DNA from: Nitzschia sp. DOCU1
Taxonomy: Eukaryota > Bacillariophyta > Bacillariophyceae > Bacillariales > Bacillariaceae
NCBI GenBank assembly: GCA_951394045.1
Contig: OX595992.1
Location: 2,108,001 to 2,172,000 of the forward strand
DNA length: 64,000 bases
Direction: 5' to 3'
In this document: one piece after another, positions 8,966 through 19,700 of the stretch
How the letters are laid out: every line of letters begins with the position of its first letter
Numbering within the stretch: position 1 is the first letter of the stretch
Notes under the pieces: generated by a model
What the model was told of the DNA's origin: nothing
The model's input: the letters and a program-made list of their open reading frames with translations, nothing else
Database searches by the model: none
Position numbers and translations under genes: made by a program

Positions 8966-11571
8966 ATGCCCCCCAAAGGAAACAACAAGAAAAAGAAACA
9001 AAAGGCGCGTAACCGCAACGAAGCGGCTGTGTCCTGCGTGGGCTGTGCGGCTCCACTGAGGGACGATGGGGTATACTGTTTGTGTACCAAAGTCCGCTTC
9101 TGTTCGCCCGAATGTCAGCAAAGTCGCCCCCATCCTGATTGTCCAGGTCCTCCTGAAGCAAGGATTGACATGGATCAACGCCTCCGAGATATTCGCCAGA
9201 GGGGAGTAGTGTCCAATGTGTCAACGCAAGAAATGGACGCCACTGTGACGCAGCCCATGATCGGTCTACTAATGTCCCAAGGACTGCGGGCCATCTACCA
9301 AGATCTAAAGGCAAAAGATTATGCTGCGTTCGCCGACCAAGGGGAGGGCCCTGGGAATATTGCTTGTGCTTACTTGGCTGGTTGCCGGTATAAGCATAGG
9401 TTGCTTGGAATTATTTCACCACAAACGAGGGTTGCACGCAACACAGACGTCGATGAAATCAGTGTTTTGGAGTCGCAGGAACTTGCGTTTCGCTACTTTG
9501 AAAAAGCTGCCAAGCTGGGGCACGGCTTGTCAATGCAATCTCTAGGCGAGTGTTACGACGATGGCATCGGTTGCCGGGTGAATCGCAGACTCGCCCTGAA
9601 TTGGATCTGGCCTGCTTGCCTTCAGGCCAGTACTGGGGCTGCTGATATGCTTGAGACGAGAGCATTGCTTCCTCTAGAAATAAATGCCCAAGCGGGCATG
9701 CTTCAGCAAATAAGGTATCGACTTGCTCCAGGTCAGGGCATGAGCCTTTGTGGTCCCAACCTTGCAAGCCTATTATTGGCATTGCATCCTGTTGCGGAAC
9801 GAGAAGGATACACTCTCCCTCCATTTGCGGCGATATTTCCAACCTTAGCTGTGGGAGTTCGACCTCGAGCTCCTGAAATTTCCGGTCGCGTGCCGTTGAT
9901 TGGGTGTAAACAACTGAAAGAAGTCGTGAAGCTAATCAAGGAGTTGCAACGACGGGGGAATCAAGTTCATTGCCAATACGGTCGGCGGGGCGTTGCCAAG
10001 GCCGCCACTACCCAAACACACGACGAGGCGGCCCGTTCACTAGACAATCAGATATTCCTTGTACCTCCAGCACCAACCTGCAATGAAACACCCACGTTGG
10101 AAGAACTTTCCGAATGGACGGCGACAGGGAAGAATCGACAACACTGGTACGGTGACGAAGGTACCAGTGTCCATTGTATCCATGTCGAAAAGGCAGGAAG
10201 ACAGAGTGGGACCTCATTTTGTGCGGAATGCCTCAGAGAAGCCGCAGAACGCCTTTCTGCTGTGTCTTCAGGGTCGGTCGCAATCTCTCTGAGTGAAAAT
10301 ATTCCCCAGCGGGGTCAAGCAGCTATCTTTCGTGTGCCAAATGGTTCAATCAAATCTGAAACTTGGAAAACCTACGGACGAGGTGAGGCCGAGTGTGCCT
10401 TGGCTCTTCTGGTCGCTGCCAAGGACTTTGATTCAGCATTCACTGCGCACCCGCTTTTCGTCGCCCAGGATCCGAACCTGTTCTGGCCTTTGATTGAAGC
10501 GCACGGTTGTGTCCGTGCTGCACTGGAATACGTAGCGCCCCATGTAGATTGGGATGAGAGGCTTGGGGTTGTAAAAGAACCGCTCGAACAAGTGCCAATC
10601 TGCGAGGTTGTGGGAGGTCATTACGTTGGTCCAGGTGCATACCTCCGTCGTTGTGGAAACGATTTCTGTACCAACTTGGAACCCGACAAACAAATTGGCT
10701 TGAGATGCTCAATCTGCGAACGACGATACTACTGCAGCGACGAATGCCTCAAGGTCGACTACAAGGTTTTCCACAAACAGGAATGCAAAGCCGCTACTGC
10801 TGGACGCAAAGTTCAGCCTCAGGTGCCAGACGATGAGAACGGTGCAGAAGGATCGCGACATCAGGATACAGGCCCCGAAAAAGAGGAAGACGTGGTGATT
10901 CACGGGCTTGTAGCCAAACCAGAATACAATGGCAAGATCGGCACAGTTATCGGAGATTTGAATGATGGGCGCTACCCTCTAAAACTTCGAACACCATCTG
11001 CAAATGAAATCCTCGTCCTCCCTGTCAACCTTTATCGCATCGGTGTTTTCTCCAAGAAGCGCAAGAAAAAGTCGAGACGATTTGAGTGCTTTACTCATGG
11101 CCTGGAGTTGTGCAGCCATTGCTACTTTGACTTTGGCATGGTGAATCGTGTTTCGTGGCTCAAATTCTCAGGACGGGACATTAACGACGGGGTCCTCGAT
11201 CAAGTTAATGACGCTCACTATGCCACCATCAAGATTCCAGATACCGAAGAGGAAGTAGGTAGACTCGACGCAGGCTGGCCTTTGGAGTGTCATGGTATGG
11301 GTAGTCACGAGCGGCAACGTTTTGTACTAAATGCGCTTCTTGAATACAAAGGAGACCTGTCGGTGTGTGCAGCTGCTGGTAGGGCCGCCATGATTGCATA
11401 CGGAGGCCGTGGCCAGCGTATTCTTCGAACGGTCGTCAACTCGCATCTTGAAACATTTGCAGCTTTACTGTAACTAGCTACTACTCTGGTGCAACTTGGT
11501 ATCCAGCATCAGTACATACTTCGAATACCTATGTCATCTAGGTACTACGAACTGGTAGCTCTATGGCACTC
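8731..11571 (+). repeat. Inverted duplication, block A (MYND gene plus flanks)
   Basis: This block matches 23735-26630 read on the opposite strand. Similarity begins at the shared word TTTTGCACTAG upstream, runs through the whole MYND coding region, and fades around the shared words GGTACTACGAA and TATGGCACTC downstream of the stop. The two encoded proteins differ at scattered positions only. Small indels distinguish the non-coding flanks. Confidence 0.85.
8966..11473 (+). CDS. MYND zinc-finger protein with Sel1-like repeats, copy A
   Basis: 835 residues from ATG at 8966, one exon. After a Lys-rich start (KKKKQKARNR) comes a MYND-type finger, about residues 20-60 (CVGC, YCLCTKVRFCSPEC, Cys at the end). 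Residues about 170-220 resemble Sel1/TPR repeats (YFEKAAKLGHGLSMQSLGECYDDG). A second MYND finger lies near residues 570-612 (CGNDFC, LRCSICERRYYCSDEC, FHKQEC). An SH3-like module follows (GLVAKPEYNGKIGTVIGDL), then a third Cys/His cluster (CFTHGLELCSHC). Such arrays mediate protein-protein contacts; the partner is unknown. No SET domain was seen, so it is not an obvious methyltransferase. A near-identical copy on the other strand ends at 23831. Confidence 0.8.
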   Translation: MPPKGNNKKKKQKARNRNEAAVSCVGCAAPLRDDGVYCLCTKVRFCSPECQQSRPHPDCPGPPEARIDMDQRLRDIRQRGVVSNVSTQEMDATVTQPMIGLLMSQGLRAIYQDLKAKDYAAFADQGEGPGNIACAYLAGCRYKHRLLGIISPQTRVARNTDVDEISVLESQELAFRYFEKAAKLGHGLSMQSLGECYDDGIGCRVNRRLALNWIWPACLQASTGAADMLETRALLPLEINAQAGMLQQIRYRLAPGQGMSLCGPNLASLLLALHPVAEREGYTLPPFAAIFPTLAVGVRPRAPEISGRVPLIGCKQLKEVVKLIKELQRRGNQVHCQYGRRGVAKAATTQTHDEAARSLDNQIFLVPPAPTCNETPTLEELSEWTATGKNRQHWYGDEGTSVHCIHVEKAGRQSGTSFCAECLREAAERLSAVSSGSVAISLSENIPQRGQAAIFRVPNGSIKSETWKTYGRGEAECALALLVAAKDFDSAFTAHPLFVAQDPNLFWPLIEAHGCVRAALEYVAPHVDWDERLGVVKEPLEQVPICEVVGGHYVGPGAYLRRCGNDFCTNLEPDKQIGLRCSICERRYYCSDECLKVDYKVFHKQECKAATAGRKVQPQVPDDENGAEGSRHQDTGPEKEEDVVIHGLVAKPEYNGKIGTVIGDLNDGRYPLKLRTPSANEILVLPVNLYRIGVFSKKRKKKSRRFECFTHGLELCSHCYFDFGMVNRVSWLKFSGRDINDGVLDQVNDAHYATIKIPDTEEEVGRLDAGWPLECHGMGSHERQRFVLNALLEYKGDLSVCAAAGRAAMIAYGGRGQRILRTVVNSHLETFAALL

Positions 11572-11792
11572 AAAGTTATGACACTGGCAAAAAAGGGACG
11601 GGGAAACGGAGCGCTCGACTCGAAACAGTCGAAATCAACATTGTGACGTCATCGTCTGCGGTGCAGTTCTAACCTGTTCGACTACAACGACTGCATCAGT
11701 CGCCACGTTTCATCGTGATTTCCATTTTGACTGTCATTTGCATCCAAAGACTGTTACTGTTGTATGGCTATCAATTCTATTCTAGTATTGAA
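11474..11792. other. Intergenic, MYND gene A to XPF
   Basis: First 100 bases are the decaying end of duplicated block A; the rest is the presumed promoter and leader of the XPF gene. No RNA gene or repeat recognised. Confidence 0.4.
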
Positions 11793-14700
11793 ATGAAGGA
11801 CCACGAGTCTTTGTCCTGCAGTAGTAATAGTGACAATGACGACGGTAATATCAGTGGCTCGCAGAATAAGAATAATGGCACCTTGATCCCGGAAGGCGTG
11901 CTTCCGTCGTATCTGGCGACAGCCTTTGGGGAACTCTATGAAGATGATGGTTTGGTGGTCATGGCCAAGGGGCTGGGGTGGTTGAATTTACTGGCATCAT
12001 TTGTCAGATTTTATGCCGACGTGGAAGAGGGGCATTTGGCAATTCTCAAGGAGCAACAAAGTACGACGACAAGAAGTCGCAAGTTTTCCAAGAAACCTCC
12101 TTTGGTGCTTGTTCTAGGACTTAAAGACGCCGAGAATGAAGCGCTACTGTCCATTTTAGAGAGCTGGGGGACTCCTCATACCATGATTCCTAAAGTCATT
12201 ACCAATGAAAGTGGACAAAGCAAAGATCGAGTGGGTAAGTTGCTCCTTGGTGGATGGATCCAAAGTTCCCTCCGACAGTGGTTCTCTGACGCGCACGCCG
12301 TCATTGTTTCTTTCGTTTTCTTCTTCAGCCGCATATGAAAGGGGAGGGGTGATTTGCGTGACAAGTCGCATCTTGATTGTGGATTTACTTTCCAATAATG
12401 TATTGTCTGCCAAAGAGATTGATGGCATTTTGGTGGCGCACGGGGACCAAGTCACGAATGAATCCACAGAAGCCTTCATTCTGCGGATCATTACCTCTCA
12501 GAAGCGACGAGACGAGTGTTTCATCAAGGCCTTTACGGATGCTCCGGAAGGACTCTTGTCGGGCTTTTCCAAAATTGACAAGACTCTCAAGGCGTTGCAA
12601 GTACGGAATCTATACCTGTATCCACGATTTCATGAGGCAGTCAAAGAGGAACTGGAACTTTATGCGCCCGAAGTGGAGGAGTTACAGCAGCCATTGTCAC
12701 CTTCCATGAAGGAGATTCAAAACGCTATTGTAGCTGCTTTACAGACATGTATGCGAGAATTGAAAAACTTGACGAGCGCTCTGGTGGAATGGACCGGAGA
12801 GGACCTGTCTATGGAAAATTGTGTGTTGCCCAATTTTCACTTAACGGTGAAACGACAACTCGAAAAGGACTGGCATCGTCTGAGACCCCAAACGCGACAA
12901 CTGGTAGAAGATTTGAGAACTCTGGGGACTCTGTTTCAAATTCTAATTCAAGCCGATTGTGTGCGATTTTGGAGTGTCCTCAACAATATCCAAACAAATA
13001 GTGCGGGGGCACGGTATCCTTCCATGTGGCTCCTGACGCCCACGGCGGATCGTCTCTTTCGCAAGGCCAAGGATCGAATCTATAAAATTGTCCCTGGACA
13101 ACCTACAGCTCAGGTACCGAACCCTGTCAGTCGTCTAGTACCGGTCTTGGAGGAAAATCCCAAGTGGAGACTTGTCAAGACAGTGCTATCGGAAATCAAG
13201 GAGAAGGAGAAGGCAAAACGAGAACAAACCAAGGGTCGTGGATTATTTGTGTCCGCCACGATTTTAGTCCTGGTCAAGGATGATAACACCGTGCAGAGTT
13301 TGAGATCTTATCTGGTGGAGGGACGGGACCGTGCTTTGGCGTCGAAATTTCTGGACTATTTGACTACGTACAATGACAAGAGGCGCACACATTTCAATAG
13401 CAACACCGCATCGGAAGAGGGACGTCTATTGCACGAAGAGGAGGCACGTCTGAGAAAAATAATGAGAAGGAATCGAAATGTGAACCAAAAACTGAAGCAA
13501 GAAGAGGCCAAAAAGCGGCCCGCAAAAATCAATGCTGTCCCTGACTATATGAAGAAACGAAGGCGCATTGCAATTGAAAAGGGGCGAGGAGAAATTACTG
13601 GTGGCCAAGAAGATCTAGAACGGCGAGCAGTTTTGGATGAAGCCGTCGAAAAGGCAGATCATGATCTTCAGGGTTCTGGATTCGATGACGGGCCGGACGA
13701 TGACGACATTATTTACGATGAGATGTTCAAAGCGTCCTTTCCGGAAGAGCCTCGAATTATCATTCGGAGCTTTTCTACCTTTGAAGGAGACGCTGGTCTG
13801 GTTCTTGCTGACTTGGATCCATCGCATGTTATCATGTACGATATGAATGTATCTCTGGTGCGCTCGCTAGAAATCCATGCAGCAGTGAATGGCCGAAACG
13901 GTGACCAAGAACGCCTTAAGCTCTACATTTTGAGTTTTGATGCCAGTTCCGAGCAAAAAGTCTTTCAAAAGGTCATGGAGCGGGAGCAATCGGCCTTTGT
14001 CCGCTTGATTCAACACAAACGCACGATGCCACCACCCATCTTGCACGTTGGAGGGACCCAAGAAATGCAGCAAGCTCTACAGCACGGGAGTGTCCAAAGT
14101 ACCTATGCCGGAGGTGCGTTGCCCTTGGCCATGGATACCCGTCGAGGACAAGGAAAAAGGGTTGACGGCCAAGAAAAGCGAGACATCGCCGTGGATGTTC
14201 GCGAGTTTCGATCTGCCCTACCATCCATATTGCATCAAGGAGGCATGCGGCTATCACCCGTCACATTGACCGTGGGTGATTTTGTCTTGAGCAATATCCA
14301 TTGTGTCGAACGCAAGAGCATCAGTGACTTGTTTGGAAGCTTTGCCAGTGGTCGATTGTACAATCAAACTGAAGCCATGTGCAAGTACTACAAAGTACCT
14401 GTGTTGTTGATTGAGTTTGATCCTAACAAGGCCTTTTGTCTCCAGAACGACCACGAATTGGGGATGGATATAAGAACCGATTCTGTTTGTTCCAAGATGG
14501 TATTGTTGACCAGCCACTTTCCCAAATTACGCATTGTGTGGTCCAAGAGCCCCCATGAAACACTACGAATTTTCAAGGAGCTCAAACAGAACCACGAGGA
14601 GGTCGATGTTGACAGGGCAGTGGAAGTAGGTCGCAAGGACTCGGAGGAAGCGCTCTTGTTAGTTCCCTACGGTGCATCCGGAGCGAACGGCGACGACGAC

Positions 14701-14913
14701 GAGGAGGAGGATGAAATCAACGAGGCAGCCCGAGACATGTTGCTGCGTCTACCTGGAGTCAATATTCACAATGCACGGCGGATCATGCGGGAATGCGATA
14801 GTTTGGCAGATTTGATCAACATGAGTCGAATGGAGCTTCGAACGATTGCCGGTCCCGTGGCGGGTCAGAAACTCTATACATTTTTCCGACAGCCCTATGG
14901 CGCTACTAAATAG
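11793..14913 (+). CDS. XPF/ERCC4-family structure-specific DNA repair endonuclease
   Basis: Two exons, 11793-12234 and 12329-14913; the 94-nt intron has GTAAGT and TTCTTCAG borders and joining restores AYERGGVICVTSRIL, the XPF helicase-like motif region. Spliced product 1008 residues, close to the usual size of about 900-1000. The N-terminal half is a degenerate SF2 helicase-like region, the middle is a charged linker, and the ERCC4 nuclease (about residues 768-900) has DVREFRSALP, VGDFVL and CVERKSISD, that is the intact GD-x(n)-ERK-x3-D catalytic core. A tandem HhH region (LLRLPGV near residue 950) closes the protein. XPF with ERCC1 cuts 5' of lesions in nucleotide excision repair and acts in crosslink repair. 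An ERCC1 partner is not in the window. Confidence 0.93.
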
Positions 14914-14960
14914 TCCCGGAAGTGTGATAGTCCAGATGGACTACCATTCGCCCAATGCTA

Positions 14961-16168
14961 CTAGGCAATCTCAAAAGTCATCGTAAAGTCGATGAAAGGG
15001 TACGTGGTAAAGGTAGTGCCGAATGTCCACAGAAGAACTAAAGTCTCCTCCCAAAATCCGCTCCATGGACTTTGGGTCGTAACGGCCAACATTTTCTTGC
15101 AAAACTCGTTCTGTTTCCTCCTAGTATCCGATACAAAAGTAGAAGAAGCAACCTCTGAGCAATAGGCTGGATGTTCCAAATAGCATGGCATCCAATGTCT
15201 CGAAAGTCACATACCTTGCCCCTCACAAGTTGTAGCTTGTTCGCAGTATCCGTACTCAAAAAGGGATACATCAAAGTCATGAGAGCACTCATCCAAAAGG
15301 GTGGTTCCATAATGACAAGTCGAAACAATCGTTCGGGATAGACTCGCTGCAAGACTTGCGTACTGATCTTCATTGCGGTTGTCGTCAAAGACCGACTCGG
15401 CTGATACCCTTCAAAGGAAAACAAGACCAGTAGTTTGCCGCTATTAGTAGTCGAAGAATCATCGTCGCCACCATCATCATACTTCATCATCCTTTGTCCC
15501 TCTAGATACTCTGCTGTGGCCATGGCTCGTTCGGCCGTGTAAATCTGAGTGATAATATAGGCGTCGTTGTCGGCAGCGTTTGTAAGAGAACCTCGGGGAG
15601 GTTTAAAGACCATGGGAGTCCGACTGGCAGTGCCACTTGTACAAGTATTCGTAGATCCACGTACTACCATGAGTTGCCGTTGCAAATCTTCCTCAATCCA
15701 TTGTTTGTGTAATTGATCCTGTTCGTCCACAATGGCGGGCGAAGAAAAGAGCCGACGCAATTCGACAGTGCGATACAACTGCCGATACTCCAAGGCTTGT
15801 CGTAACGCGGATATAGTCTTGTCACGCATTCGCCCTTCTCCGATCAAATGCCGTTGAATCTCCTTGAGAGCAGCATTCGTCTGGGCCGACTTTGGTAGAA
15901 TGTCATCATCATCATTCGTCCTTACGTACCAGTAGGCATACGAAGTTTCGGCCAGAGCGGCTACTTCGTCATTGTCCAGTTCCTCTAAAATGGACTATAA
16001 GCATATCATCCGTGTAAGAAACTGGTATTATTTCGTCTTGAGTTCTCGTTTAGGGACGAAAATGTCCATACGTACATGACAAGAAGATTCATCGTCATGG
16101 TCGAATCGTGGAGGTGTCGCGACTACCCTGCCGAAGATTTCGAGGTCCTTCGCATTAGTATCCTGCAT
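14961..16168 (-). CDS. CRAL-TRIO (Sec14-like) lipid-binding protein
   Basis: Three exons inferred by splice consensus and frame: 16076-16168, 15215-15994 and 14961-15152, giving 354 residues; introns are 81 and 62 nt. The CRAL-TRIO core is seen in LVLFSFEGYQPSR, VLQRVYPERLFRLVIMEPP and MYPFLSTDTANKLQLV, matching the Sec14 lipid-pocket region where YPERL and the P-F-L helix are hallmark features. Exon 3 supplies a C-terminal segment ending FIDFTMTFEIA. Proteins of this family bind or exchange phosphoinositides, tocopherols or similar lipids in the cytosol or at membranes; the ligand here is unknown. The gene is convergent with XPF, only 47 bases apart. The exon 1 start (ATG at 16168) is the least certain part. 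Confidence 0.72.
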
Positions 16169-16747
16169 AGCTCCTTCTTTGTTCCTCGTCGCTACTACTA
16201 TTACTCTTCCTGCTGATAAAGCACAATGTGGCAATCTCAATGATGATGCCAGCAACAGCTATCTAATAGAGAGTGAGCAGAGGCAGAAGAGTTGAGAGCG
16301 AGTCTCCTTTTTCCTCCAGGTCGGTGGCAAAAAAACGCACACAAATGGATCGAGTCGAGTCGAGTCTCGATCCTTTTTTTCGGCATCAAAAACGAAGGCG
16401 AGCTCGAGAAATATGAAACAAGACCTCGCGATTTTACATTCCAATTAGTCAATTTTTTTGCTACCACTCTCTACATACGAGGAGTCGTGCGAGCAAAATG
16501 AATTTTGGGCGACGGTCGCATCTTTTTGGCGACCAACGCCTCATGATTTGGCCACTTTTTTTTCGACTCGACACATTTTTTCCGAATGGGACACATGTAA
16601 TACGACTAAGAAAGAAACAATCAACCGTCCGCTGCATCGGAAGAAAAAGAAAGTTCGTCCTCATCGTTATCCATCTACAGAACGGCAATAACAGATATTG
16701 CCCATCCATTACAAGGCACGTGCTGTAAAGCAAGGACGACTACAACA
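16169..16747. promoter_or_regulatory. Divergent promoter region, CRAL-TRIO and giant FEA-like gene A
   Basis: About 580 bases between two divergent starts. Open frames here overlap on both strands and resemble no family. T-rich and GAGTCGAGTC-type repeats near 16350 were seen. The stretch must hold both promoters and 5' leaders. Confidence 0.4.
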
Positions 16748-19700
16748 ATGGTCACCACCATGATGTCGAAACCGAGACGTCTTGTATGGTTGGCTTGTTC
16801 TGGCCTTGTGCCAGCCGCCATGGCATCCATGGAAGTGCTACATGGTTATCGGGAATACGCAGCATCTTCCGGTACCAAGGAACAAACAACAAATGGCGGT
16901 GGGGGGCAGTCGTTGTTTGGCGGGAAGTTCATCACATCATCCAATGTCGGTGGTATTTTGGAACTAGGTCGAGATATTGTCGCCATGGACGCGGCCGAAA
17001 ATATCACCACGGCCAAGGACATTTATCAGAACGGAGGGCCTAGAAACAATGGGGAGAGCTTGGGGTAAGATGATTGGTTATCCTCGCTTCACATGTTGCT
17101 GTCGGTTTTCTCACATCATTCCCATTGGTATCGGTCCATCGACGACTTACTCTAGCCCAAATGTAACCTTGGCTGCGCTTAGCTTGTCCATTACAGAGAA
17201 GGAATTGGATGAGCCCTATATGGCGATGTTTCGTTACTATATGCATTCACTGGGTAAAGCGAATGGCGAAGAGGAAGGATTGTTCATGGGGCAACAGGCT
17301 CAATTCTATGCCGATGCAATTGTGACGGATCTCTTGGAGAAACAAGTGGCGGCAACTTATGTCACTGAGGCCGTGTTGGTCTTAAATGTGTGGATGGCAA
17401 TGGCCACAGAACTTGGCAATTCTTGGACGGCTTGTGCGAGAGATATGGATAAGAAGAAAAGTATGGCAGCACTCGATCGGGCGGCGGCACTGTGGATGGG
17501 AGAAGACGACAGCGCCGCCGCTGGCAGTGCCAAGGGCTTGTATCATCTAGCAAAGGAAGCAGCCGGGAGATTTGGTCAGGAAGGGGCGTCGTCGGTGAAT
17601 GCAAAGATTGCCACAACGTTTGGTTTCACCTTGCACGGGCTTCTATCATCGGATTCGTCATGTGCAGATGTCAAGCACCAAATGCGACAAGAGATTGATC
17701 GACTCATGAATCTCGCATCAATTCCGTTGCTCCAAAACCTGATGCACTATGTGCTATCGGAGGAGAGTGAAGATATGACTCGTGTGTATATGGTGACAGT
17801 GCTTCCCCAAATGGTTGCCTGTGATCCCAACTTGGGCAGCCGATTGAGTCTGGAGGTCGCAAGCGGGCAAGAAGCAAAAATTGAATGGATTCACTCGTTG
17901 CAAGATTCCTTTTCCTGCCTACGGGTTAGCTGTAATGAGGTGGGAACATATTCGCATACGGCTGATTTTCCTTCTTGTGGTACAAGCACTGTCCTTCCGA
18001 CCTTAGCGGGCTACCAAGTGTCGGTACAGGATGCCGAGCTGTACAGCCGCATCGACCGCGACATGGTGCGATTGGAAATTCTGTTACGAACAAGTTCGTT
18101 TAATGCAGCTCAAGATTTATATATGTACGGATACCATGGGGCCTTTTCCCTTTTTGACTTGGCATCCGACGATGTCCTTCCAACTCCCGCGGGATCCCTG
18201 TATTATCTCTTCGCGAGTTACTACAAGATTTCATCGTATAATTTTGCGGACGACGAGCTGAAACAAGCTCTTAAACGTCAAGGCGTGTACCAAGATCTGC
18301 CGCTTGAGGACTTGGTTCAAGCTATCATGGGAATCCTTTCCTACGAAGTGTCGTTTCTGGCGGTTACATCAGCGCTGAAAGCTGCTGAAGCAAAGTGTCT
18401 AGATCCAGGCGATGGTACGGGCGACACTGCCGCCAAATATTGGGACTACGGTGTGGCACTTTATACTGGTTCAATTGAAGGAGGCACTAAGGGAGGCAAC
18501 AACGGAGGACGACTGATGTACGGAGCATCAAAGACGCTGTGTTCATCTTTCGACGAGTGTTTTGAAAACAATTCAAGGGTCAATAATCTCCTTTCTCAGT
18601 TGTTCTCACTTGGCAAGACCTATTTAGCTCAGAGGCAATGCACTTCGTTAGGAAATCTGGCCCGAGACTACGTTTTGCCATCTCTTCAGACAATCCAAAT
18701 TCAAGGAATTCTGGCGAACAGTGCCGCTCTTGTCTTTGATGACTCCTTCATTCTGGGCCGTAGGGGGGCTGTGCATGCTTTTACAAGGTCCCTACTTCCA
18801 CAGGTGCACGAAGCAAACGCTGAAAGTGCCACCGTACTAGCAAACGAACTGTTGTTGTCGCAGCAGGGAGCAACGTCTACCGACGACTTTTATCACGTTG
18901 CGAAGGCATTGTATAATGCACTTCCAGACATGGTTACCGACTGTAATAGTGTCGGGACACTACAAACACCAAGTCTATCTTTGTGCAAAAGTATCGAGCC
19001 CCAGTATTTTCTCAATCAGATCACATTTGGGCGTTACAACTTTTCCGATAAGGCCATGGCAGATCAGTTTGCTTCTCTTTCCCTTGATATTCGCGACATC
19101 GCGTTAGCATCATCGGTTGACGAGGCACTTGAAATCTACAACGAAGGACGCCACGCCGTGCTCCAAAGCACGTTCCGCACGAGTGAAAAGATTAGCCTGT
19201 CATCTTTTAGCCGCGAAGCGTCAACTCTCATGGCACAGGATCCAATGTTCAATATTTTCAGGTTTGCGCTTTACGACGAGGAAGCCTTTGAAGACGACGG
19301 CGGGAATGAAACGCATGCTTTTGCAGATGATTTTGTGCAGAACTTGTTTGCAAATTCCAGTAATCTGGAGCTAGCGGCGGAATCCGTGGTGGTTTTGAAT
19401 GTGTGGATGATGGTAGCTCACCAGTTGTACAATGTCGTTCGCACGTGCAAGGCCGGGGGTGACGCATCCGTTAATGCCGACTCTGCGCTCGCGCTCTGGA
19501 TCGGTAAGGAGGAAGCTGAAGGCTCTTCTGAGGATTGGACGATGTATTCAGTTGCACAGGAAGCCGCCAAGGGATTCGGCTTGACGGAAGAGGAGGCCCC
19601 AGTCAATCAGAAACTCATTAATCTCTTCAATGAGATCCAAAGTTCCACCCAAAACTGCAAGGATGACCCGACTTCCTTCGTTGGCCTTCGCCACCTGATT